From Pseudoips prasinana (taxonomy: Eukaryota; Arthropoda; Insecta; Lepidoptera; Nolidae): a stretch of 64,000 bases of DNA. A program made the translations under genes and the position numbers. The notes below the pieces were generated by a model. The model saw only the letters and a program-made list of their open reading frames with translations, was not told the origin of the DNA and ran no database searches. The stretch spans positions 22,232,001 through 22,296,000 of the forward strand of contig OX621254.1 in NCBI GenBank assembly GCA_951640165.1. Direction: 5' to 3'. Shown here piece by piece: positions 40,301 through 52,300 of this stretch (its first letter is position 1; the number at the start of each line of letters is the position of its first letter).

Positions 40301-43300
40301 TTGTTCTTTAAGAATTTCTTTAAGAGAAAGGTTATTTTCTTTTCTTCATCGTTTAATGGAATGAATCAATGAGTGGGTAATGTTGTATTTTATAAATAAA
40401 TTAGATTTTTTCTTATTGTTAACTTTGTTTTTGAAACAAATTCCATAATAATTTATTAATTCTATTTTCATACAGATTGATTATATTAGCATATAATCAC
40501 GACGGTTCTCGTCGAATGTTGTTTTTGACAAATAAGTGCAGTACAGTTTAAAATATGTAGTCTTCTAAGTATTGTATGACGGGCCGGACACGGTGCGGGG
40601 CTTTGGTTCGATTCGCACCCAGGACAAATATTTGTGTGCATGAACATGTCTGTTTGACTTGAGTCTGGGTGAAATTATCTGTATAAGTATGTATTTACAA
40701 AAGAAGAGTAGTATATGTCATATATCATTTATCTGGTATCCATAGAACAAGCTCTGCTTAGTTTGGGGTCAGGTGGCTGTGTGAATAATGTCCCAGGATA
40801 TCATTGTATATTTTATCATTAAAAGCAGACGCTTTTAAGGATAATTACCAATAACATAGTAGTAAAATGTTGGCTGTTTTTAATTAATGTCAGCAATTAA
40901 ATCGTTACATAAAAATTTTTCCTGGTGTTACAAAAACCTAATTAGATTAATTAACGACAGTGATTATTGGATAATCCCGGTAGGTAAAGATGCGGAGTCG
41001 AGACAAGACACTAGTCTATATCAAATTTATGCATATTTTATTTTTAGTTTTCAATTTCGACATATCTGAACCAAAGATGATCGTCGGTATGTAATTATTG
41101 AAACCAATTGTTTGTCGCTAATAATAGGACTGCAATAATTGTGAGGGTTAAAGGGCAACTGAGGACGGCCTGACGTGCTCCGCCCGAAATGTCACGTGAC
41201 TTTTGGCGGCCATTGCTGTCAATTGTGGCGCGAAACCAAATGTCAGATCGCTTTTTAATGTTTACATTTGTTTCAGCAAAGACAAGAATTATGAATAATC
41301 TATTATTTACTAACTTATGCCTCTGAGTTCTTTGATTAGATGATTTAGTCGGGACAAAACGTGAATGTGAAAGGTATTGTGAAATATAAAAAATTAGAAA
41401 GTGTTATTGTTAGGTAAGATTAATGAATATAGTCATTTAATGTGTTTTTTTTTTAATGACGCCTATACAGATGTCGTATATTTTTCTCGTGATATTTATC
41501 GATATCATTCCTTTAATATCGTCCTGAGTCATTGGTGCTTTTCGTAGACAAAATTATAAAAATAAAAAATAAATCCATGAGGAGTACCAGTCAAAATAGT
41601 TATAGACTAGGCTGGGTGCTTTTCGCACAGGTTCTATTCGTACGGGTGCTATATGTGGACAATCAAGGACTAAGGATAATATTAATTGTAGGATTTATAA
41701 TTAAATAATGTTTTTCGTATATAAATAGTTAAGAGACATCATTCTTTGCTTGTTGTTGTGTTCAAGGTTCTCATGAATTGATAATATCAAAATAGTTCGT
41801 AATGGAACCGCCTCCAATTAATCTATGGTTTGGGATTAAACAGTATTACTCTATGCTCCTACTGTAAAAATTATATATAAAAAGCTCGATTTATCCTATC
41901 CTATTAATATTTTACATGTAAGTGCGTGTATGTTTGTAACTTAATCATGTAAAAATTACTGGACGGATTTGGATGAAATAAAGCACACAGATACACTATT
42001 ACCTGGATTATTAGGATAAGTGGATGGATCGGTAGATCTTAGCACCAATTGTACTAAGTTTTATTTGATTACTAAGCGTTTTTTCCGAGAGTGTGACGAA
42101 GTCTAATATTCTTTGCAAAGGGTATTTTTTGTACAAAACCCTATGTTACATTCCGGCGCGGTTTTGACTTGTTCCACGACTTACCTAATGCATCAATGGC
42201 TATTTCCTGTATAAGAAAAAAAGAAGTCAAAGTGATTGGCACTCACGCACCATTTAATTGATTCGAATGATTGCAATTAAACCGACGACAATTGTATACA
42301 TTGTAAGCCGATAACAATGATAACATTGAAAATTTATTACATATGGCGGCTTTTATTGAAGTTTTGCTTGGAATACGTAGGTAGCTATGTACAGACGCCA
42401 GCACATCCAACTACCCCGATCAGTCAAATTTCTTTTATAGATTTTCAACTTTATCACAAAAGCGTATGGTTCACTTTCAATTGGGGAAATTTGACAGATC
42501 GGGGTAGCTTGATGTGCTGTTGTCTGTACAAGACTAAGAATTTTTATTTAAACGAAAACGTTCTTATAAGTAAATGAATCCATGTGTCATGGGGTACTTT
42601 ACATACATATAATTGACGGACACAAAATACATCCACAATTATTTATGGGTCACACAAATAGCAATCCATTATGGGATTCGAACCTGGCACACGATGTGGC
42701 AACTGTCCTAACCGCTGCGCCACAAGTGGATTTGTTGTTCACCTCAACTACTCTTCCAAAAAGAGGTCCAGTCATAAGCAAAAGTTTGATGTGTTAGGTT
42801 TAAATTATCCTATGCATATAATAAAATCGTAGGAAAGTCAAAACAGTACATTGAATATTTTTGTTAAAGGATACTTGGGGCGTGATCTGCAATCGATATC
42901 GAAACCAAAAATATAGATTTTAGAATTTTTGTCTGTTTGTTTGTATGTATGTCCGGGCTAAACTCAAAAAGTACTGCATGGATTTACTTCAAATTTTGCA
43001 TGAATCTAAGAGGTCGGGTCAACATATAGGCTACATATTATCACGCTATCAGCAACGGGGGAGAAGCTGTGATAATTTATAAAATTTAACGCGAGTAAAA
43101 CCGCGGGGAGCAGCTAGTAGTTAATATTTTGGCCGCAACTAATGATTTAGATACATTACACTTTTAAATTAGGAAAAACGTAGATGATACAATTTTTATA
43201 TTTTGGTCACAACTAATGATTTTGTACCGTTTCACTTATACAATTCTCTTCACTCTATTTTATTTCTAAGGTTATACGGACGTGAATGACACGAAGCGTT

Positions 43301-46300
43301 ATAATTGGGAATTGTCAACATCTTGACATAATGAACAGAACTTGTGATTTAAAAAAAATCAAACGTGTTACTGGATGGCGCTCGGCATTGATCGTTACAG
43401 TGCAGTGGTATCTAGTATAAATAATAAATAAAAATAAAATTCGTTTATTTCGGACCGGAATCCATAGTGTTAGTAACAGTAATCTTAAAAAACTATGTTA
43501 GTAATGTAATTAGGATTTACATTACAATAAGTAGGTACATAACAGGATACCACTATTACACATACCGATTATATGTAATTGCGGTATCCTTGATTATGTG
43601 TACGCGTGTCCAGTGCTGCATAATATCTGCTGCATAATCCACGTCAAGTCTCTGTTGGCCACAGTCTTCAGGAGGCTGTTGGGACTGCCACGAACCCACT
43701 GTAATAGGGACGCTATACGTTTTCTGATGATAGCCGAAAAGCTATCAACCCCAGCTGCGGCCAACATCCCTGAGGCACTACAGTGGCGTCGCAACCCCAA
43801 CAGCGCCCTGAAGGCATTATTATATTGGGTACACAGGGTCCTGTATGTTCCTTGAGTGTAATTCATCCACAGGGTGCACGTGTACAAAGAGTGACAATAT
43901 ATTTTGAAAAGCGTTATTTTTGCTTGTTTGGAACAGCGAGCAAATATAATACTATCATAATAAATAAACAGCGCTTCACAAATCATGGATATTTTTTATT
44001 GTTCAATGGCGGAATTCGTGCGGGTGTCTGTCGATTTACTAAGTAATTAATAATAATCACACAATTAATATAAAAACGTAACATAAATGTAATGTACCTA
44101 TTTATGTAAAATCTTTTTGTGAGGAGAAATAAACATTTTATTATTATTATTATATTATATTGGGTGTAAACCTGTTAAGTTTAGTTGTATAAATAAAGAA
44201 ATAATATAATATAATTTATTTATTAAACAAGACAAACATTACACCATTTAGCATTACAAAAAAACACCTCACACTAGGCGGGCCTGTTTTGCCAGGAGTT
44301 TTCCTTAATTAATTACATTATGTAGTGTGAGGCACCCTGCTTAAATATAATCGTTGTTCCTTAAATTCACATTATATTCTATAGTTTTACACCATACACT
44401 ACCCCTACTCCTAATTCCATACAATATAGTCCAACTTAAGGTTGTCTGGAAGAGATCGCTTTAAGCGATAAGACCGCCCATTGTACCTTTTTATAATTAT
44501 TTGAGATCCTGTAACTTTTATGTATAATGGTGTACAATAAAGTGTATTTATCTTATCTTATCTTATTTTTTCTTCATTTCAGCTTTAAGATGTCCACCTG
44601 GAGTAACAGATCCTTCGTGCACAGAAGAGAAAAGGGAACTACTTGACACACAAGGTGAGCTCTTAATGAGTCCTCTTCGTAGTCTTATGACGGGACACGC
44701 GAAATGAAAACGCTTGTGGTACCTACCTAAATTGTCCGTTAAAGCAGATAAGGAGATAAATACGTTACGAAGATATCTTTAAAATGGATAAAATGCGTAA
44801 ATCGATGTCATAGTAAACTTTTATCTTTGGACGGGCCGGTTGGCATGGGAGGTAGATATTTTCGTGGGTTCGCTTCCCACCCAAGACAGATATTTGTGTG
44901 CATGAACATGTATGGTTGACCTGACTCTGGGCGTAACTATCTATATAATTATGTATTTACAAAAGAAAAGTAGTATATGTAGTATACGTATCAGTTATCT
45001 GGTTTTCATGGTACAAGTTTTGCTTAGATCAGATTGCCGTTATTGAATAATGTCCCAGGATATTAGTTGTCGAAAATCTTTAAGGCGTTTATAATTTTAA
45101 TATTTTTAATATCTAGGGACAATGTCACACATATCATCCCAGCCCCAAACTAAGCAAAGCTTGTACTATGGGTACCAGGCGACGATATACATAGTTATAT
45201 AGATGGATAAATACGTATATACATAGAAAACATCCATGACTCAGAAACAAATATTCGTGCTCATCACACAAATATTTGCACTTACTGGGATTCGAACCCA
45301 GGACCACCAGCTTCGTAGGCAGGAGCACTACCAACTAGTCTACGGTGACCGTCGAATATATTTATGACCCTACACATATTGGAACCCAGTTGCGAGAGTT
45401 ATTTGTATTTAAGACAACTAAGTTTCAATAATAACTATAAGCAACTACCCAAAAATATACAGTCAGCGACACATTCCATTTTTCACTCGGAGTACATCTC
45501 CGATCAAACCTATACTACAATTCAATTCCGGGAGTGGCTTTTGGGGGTCACAAGTCATCCATTTCTCGGTATGTGGTATGCGTAGTATTTATCAATATGG
45601 AATGTTGATCACGTCGACTATATCTCTGGCGCTCCATTGTAGCGGAGCGGCAAGATCCTAGATCAAAGAGCCCTTGCCGGAATATTCGTTATTCGAATAG
45701 ATGTTGGTTTCTTCTATGTAACCATGTAAATAAATTTACACATAGATATTTAGTTGTGTCATTTGTATTTAAGACAATATAAATTTAATAATATCTACAA
45801 ACAGCTACCCGATCACGTATAGTCAGCCCTGAAGCGGCTTTTCGGAATTAGGGGCCCCCGACATCCATTTCCCTTGACGTACTCGGCATATGGTATGCGT
45901 ATATTTTACCAATATGGAGCGATTATCACGTGATCATCGCTCCATATTGGTAAAAACTCTAGCTGTTCTAGCTCTAGCTCCACAGAGGCAGACGCGTAGA
46001 GGACGTCCTCTACGCCTCTGCCGCTCCATTGTAGTAGAGCGGCGATGGAAGATCCTAGATCAAGGAGCCCTCGCCAGAATATATGCTATAGACGGTGGCT
46101 TCCTATATATAACCATATCGCTCGGTGCTCATGGTTCTTCCATGTGCACCGAGCGCCAGTCCAACAAGTGCATTTTACTCCCAGCAACAACTAAATAATT
46201 GCCAGAAGAGGACTCCAAACGTCAGACACACGAGAAGATTTCCCAGCTTAGCAGCCAACATAGTTCTAATTAAACCATTAACAGGCGTTTTTACAATTTG

Positions 46301-49300
46301 CAGCACCAATCCTAGAAGTGACAGAAGCTCAATGTCTCGCGGGCAGTGAGTGGGACAGCAACTGCCACTACTGCCGCTGCTCCGACGAAGGCGTCGCCGA
46401 GTGCCTCAAGCAGGACACCTGTGATAAAGTAATATTTGGTAAGCATACAAATTGAAACTTTTGACTTTTGACTTGAAAAAGATCAGGCAGAAGTACAATG
46501 ATGTGGGTGCTGAATGAGAGTATCCATCTCTATTAGCGCTTCTCTGAGTTCTGCTCCAAACATGATGTCTGTGAATTGTGTGGAGAGCAATTGCCACTAC
46601 TGAAGCGGCTACTATGCTGTGTGGTGACGGCATAGAACATCATCACCCCATCTCATCCTGTAGGGAGCGCAGAATACGTTCGAGGGAATACCTACTAGAG
46701 AACGGGAAGCAGCGTTTTTCTGTGAACTATGAGCATCAAACTGCGATCGCCCGTCTGCCAAGCGTGGCGATTACGGCATATTCCCCCATTCTTTGGGGAA
46801 GATTTTATTCAGCAGTGGACGTACTTTGGCTGACATGATGAAGCTGTTACCGAATTCAACAAGTAAGTTATCGCATTCTTGTGGGATTCTGTAACGTATA
46901 AAGTGGCGTTCCACGTATTCCCTTTAAAAAGATGGCAGTGATTACTACAGTTAATGGGGGAATCTGAGAACTTCACAGAAACTCCAGTATCTGCACGATA
47001 CACGCATTGGTTTATAATAAGTAACTGTTAGTTTCATTACTGAGGCAAGCATGCATTGCAAGCAGTAAGGGAACAGAGTTGCCGTTCTAACTACGTATGA
47101 TTATAATAATTTGGCAATGCTCGGTGTCGTTCATTGTCATTATCAGGAACTATACTATATACACTGCTGGACGTAGGCCTCCCCATAGGTTTCTATAACG
47201 TTGCCATTTGTAGGGGTTTGCCGTGGTAACCGCGCTTGGCATGCGAGTTGGCGGTTGCAGTTAGATGGTAGTTAATACACAGGTAGCGCTGCTGGCCGAC
47301 TACCTGGTGTATCCTTAGTCGCCTTATACGGCACCCATGGTATGGGGTGATTATTATTTTTAGGCCGGAAAGCTATAAGGTTATTTTACTAATAGAAATG
47401 TATACATTGTCACAAACCAAAGAAAACCATTAAACTATGCTTAATCCCCTTTACAGCGGAACCGGTGTTGTGCAAGCCAAACACAACGTTCCAGAGAGAT
47501 TGCAACACGTGTATTTGTTTAGAAAATGGACTCGGTCTCTGCACATTGGAATTTTGCCGAAGATCCGGTGAGTATCCTACGTATGCGTCATTAGCCTAAG
47601 GAAAATTATTTTTACATCGTTCCATGTTCGGCGCCAACCATTCAAATAGACTAAAGATGATGATAAGCGCCAATCAACATGGAAAATAGTTTTATAAGCC
47701 TTTTTAGTAAATATGGTGTTTAAAGAAAATCTGCTGAAGGTTGATAGTAATCATATATAATATAATATTCCTGCGTACCTAATATAGCAACGAAGACTTA
47801 TGTCTCTCTACAACGTTTGACCAACGAAATTACAGAAAACACGTGGTTTTGTGTCTGCGAACGTAGGCCTTGATTTAACGCTGTAGAGAGACAAAAGTTT
47901 TCGTTGCTATACTTGGTACGCAGGAATATTATATTAAGTATATATGATTACTATCAACCATCAGCAGATTTTCTTTAAACACCAAATTTACTAAAAAGGC
48001 TTATAAAACATTTTTGAATGTTGATTGACGATATACTAGATACGCTTTAAAGTATTATATGAATCATCACTACATATCCACAAGGAAAATTAGGGCATAA
48101 TTTTTATTCACGAATACCTTTAAAACAAACCAAAAACCTTTTAACTGGATGATTTAAACATTGGAATTTACTGGTACTGGCTTATGCCTTTTGGTTTATC
48201 CCCTTGCCTAACAACAGGTCTATGATGTCAAGATATGGTTGTTCTTTATGTAGATAATGTATCTCTTCTATAATACCTTTAAAAGTTTCAACTAACAATA
48301 AACATCGGACATTAGTCAACTATTCCGCAAAACCAACCACACGTTGAAGGTGTATCTTGACAAGTCCGTCAAGATTAATTAAGTAAGTCTAAACGCTTGC
48401 TCTTATAGGAAAAAAAAAAAGTCTCAACTCTGAGATTCTTTTTAAGATAATTCAGTTCAGTATAATGAGTGATCCTCAATTTTATTAATAAGTTCATTTG
48501 AAAACTGTCACGTAAAGATAGATGCAAAATATGATTAATTTATAAATACCTCAGTGTTTTGTAAGATTGAGCATGACACATTTATTAACTGCACTGTTTA
48601 ATATTTCAGGTGAAATAGAATCAACAGAATTATTATTAGAAGACCCTGAAAGTGACAAGGAACCTACAACAAAGTCGGAGATTACCGATATCGTAGTACC
48701 GGTAAGTTTAGAACTTTATGCAACTGATCCTTTCAAGAGTGAGGTTCGTGTGATCATATCTCTCTGATTCTCATTAATTATTTGAAGAGAAGAAGATTTA
48801 CATCGCTTCTATGTTATCATTGCCAAACCATTTTGATTACTATATTCATTAGGTACATTATGTGACCACTCTCATTATCTTCAGCATATTCAAATTATAG
48901 CTTTTTTAGAACGTAAGTATGGATAAGATTTATAGAAAGGTGTCACACATATGGATAATTGTGTTAGTTCTAGAGATCTGAAATGAATCTATAAAAAACT
49001 TTTCGCACACCATTTTAAACTTAAAACAATCATTCGGTGCAGGTAAAATTAAACAAAGCTAACTAAAAAACAGTATTTGTACTTCGTTTTCGTTACGTAT
49101 TATATACTACCTAAGTAATAAAAAGCATATACTTAAATATGAATAATATTACCAGTGTGTCAACGGACTGTCTTACTTAAGGTGAACTATGTAACTCCTT
49201 GTACCTATGTACTACTATGTAACTTAAACACACGTTTTTAGGAAACTACGCGAAATTACAAAAAAAGATAGAGAACACTTTATTTTTCACCAAAGACTTA

Positions 49301-52300
49301 ACTTAGATCAGTTGAGTTCATAAATAGTACCAGTGGCGGCTCCATCTTTAAAAGTCGTTCCTTCTGAACAACCGCATAATTACATGACTAATTTTGATTA
49401 AACTCATGTTCTTAATTAATCAAAATCATGTTGTATCATCATATCAGCCAGTTTGTCCAGCATTGGATGTTATTTACATCTACTGCAGGACAAAAGCTTC
49501 TCCAAAAGATCTCCACAGTGGAGATGTGTCGATCATTTGGAGCCATAAACCATAACGCTTGGCGGACGGTAGTACACAAAGAGACTCTGCTTCCCGTTCT
49601 CTGGAAGATATTCCGTCGGGACGATTTGTGTAGTCATATTCTTTGCCATCGTCCAGGCAGTATCTTCTATACTAAATATTATTAGCATAGTCATTGTAAC
49701 GCAATAGTGTCTAAACTTGCCACATTATTCCACCACGTCACGCTACACATTACTGGTTATTTGAACATTAATTACAGGAGTCAAATGACAAATAGATCCG
49801 GCTGTGATGTTATTTTCCCAATCTTTTACATTTGCCATATTGACACAGACAATGTGTAGCGCTGCGTAGCGGAATGCCATGGCAGTTAAAAACGCCGCCG
49901 TCAAGTTAGTTTCCTCGTTTTGTTTTTGAGATATCGTTTTATTTTCTTTCTCATTGGTGGAAAGTTTACTTCTGCTCGTATATACGCTCCACACATTTTA
50001 ATACACACCATCATATGCAACTCACCCAAGCACTTTATGTAATAAAATTTCTGCAGTTAAAAAATGATTTCCCAAGATATAGCATAAAAATATGAATAAT
50101 CGATGTTAAATACCTACATCGACATCATTTGTGGTAATATAGTTTTAAGTTATTTGATAACACATTTGGTGAAATGGCAGGTTATTTATTTGTGCACAAT
50201 AAATAACCTGCCTTTTGGTAAGTACCGAATTTTATATTCCTTACAAAAATCTACAAATACTTGATGTTATATTATTTTCATCCGGGACAGTTTTAAATCC
50301 GTTTACATTTTCCATTTAGATTGGGAGGCGAATCGAAGAAAATTTACTCGACCATAGTGTGATAAAGGTCCTTAAACGTTCAACTATATGCAAACCGCAC
50401 GAAGAATTCATGAGGGAATGTAATCCTTGCAAATGTGCATCCGATGGATTAAGTTATTCTTGCACACATAATGAATGCTTGGATACCGATACGAATAAAG
50501 AAGTAGAAGTTTTCATGCAGAGCGAGGTTGGTATAAACACACAACACACACACACACAAATTATCACTAGGGTGAGTGATAATTTGTGTGTGTATAAATT
50601 AGCCAATAATAGTAAGATAGGATAAAATTATATGTATAAACTATTTTAGTCGTGTCCGAATCGATAATATACCAAATATATTTGCCATAACAGGAGCATC
50701 TGAGGACGTATCTAGTGTCAGGATGGCCTTGTAGGTGATCTCATTAATATTTAACAAACATCCTAAATAATTTAATAACACTATGTTTTTGTATTTTTAT
50801 CCACTATCTTGTAGTTTACACATATATTATTTTAGTTAAATTCAAACTCAAACTCAAAGTTAAACTCAAACTTTAAACTTAAAGAGGAATTTAATAAAAT
50901 ATATATAGCCCTTTTAATCATATTGCTTCATAATAATATTATACAGCAGTTCAAATTTGTTCTATCATGAGTATTATATTACCGTAAGTCAAATTAGCGA
51001 GTGAAAATTCCCAGAAACGCTAAGAGCTACACACATTCTGGCGTTGAGAACAAATGATCAACACAATAGAATATTTTTATTGTACACGAAATGAATTACA
51101 AACATAGAACTTAAATAGCAGCATAATAATGCACAAAGGGCGGTCTTATCGCTAGCTGCGATTTCTTACAGACTGATGAAACTGATGATAATACTTTTAT
51201 TAATTTAGTATTTTTGGATATTAATGATAATTCAAGCAAATCAAACAAACTATTTTATATAGAATAGTGCCATTTTAAATTTCGTTTCACAATACACTTT
51301 CAGGGTGAGGACCACATAGAGCGTCACTCAGTATGTCGTGTCCGTAGCACGTTTAATATTGGTTGCAATACATGTCGCTGCAACCCGTCAGGAACTGACT
51401 ATGTTTGTACCAACAAACCATGCCCTTTGCCCGCTGATGTTGAGCTATTCCACGAACTTAAGGTGAGGTCATTTCTTTGAACTTCTATTCTGAGAACCAT
51501 CGAGGAATTGTCATAACAGATGTTGAATTTGTTTATATGTACTGTGCAGAGTATTTATATCGTGCAAAGTTGGATGTAATTTGTATCCGTCTATTATATG
51601 TTTATAAAGTACCTACCCCGCGACACAGGGATTAAATTCCCTAGTCCGGGCGTTGTCTTATATAAAAAAGTTAAGCTGAGAACTAATTTAAATAGCTAAG
51701 CGGTTATAATACATAATCTCTAGATTATTAATTATAACCTTATAAGAATGAAAGTTATGCTGAGAACCAATTTCAATAGCTTTTTAAGCGGTTATAATTC
51801 ATGATCTTGATTTGATGACACTGACATAAGAATGAAAGTTAAGCTGAGAACTAATTTAAATATATTATTAAGCTGTTATAATTCATGATCTAGATATGAT
51901 GACACTTTCACAAAAATGAAAGTTAAGCTGAGAACCAATTTAAATAGCTTTTTAAGCGGTTATAATTCATGATCTTAACTGATGATGCTATTAATATGTT
52001 CACAGCTTAACTTTGACCAGTGTAAATACTTTAAAAGTTCATAACGAAATAAAATCTTATAATAATTATGAAGCTATTTGAATGCGTTCTCGTGTTTTTA
52101 AAGAAAATGAGTGAGAAAATTTACATTGGTTATTAAATTGTTTTCAGGATTTCAAACCGGCAATTCCATAGACGAAAGTAGATAATAAATAAGAATTTTT
52201 TTGGTAATAGATATCGAAGCATATCATAAGTCCTCAAGAATTCTGATTTGTATGAAAGTGTTATTTTATTTGAAAATAGATTTTTTATACCTATTGTAAA

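Larger units (their letters stand above)
3352..44582 (+). other. intron 1 of the inhibitor gene (41.2 kb)
   Basis: From donor GTAAGG to acceptor TTCATTTCAG, phase 1. It separates the signal-peptide exon from the rest of the gene and holds the Harbinger transposon and most repeats listed here. Its identity as a single intron is inferred from the matching phase-1 ends and the lack of any other signal-peptide exon near exon 2. Confidence 0.7.

Noticed and set aside
42317..42577. 86-codon ORF
   Set aside because: It spans the foldback MITE at 42389-42529.
50526..50540. Alternative donor GTATAA at 50531 for exon 6
   Set aside because: It would leave phase 1, and exon 7 then reads GGG TGA, a stop.
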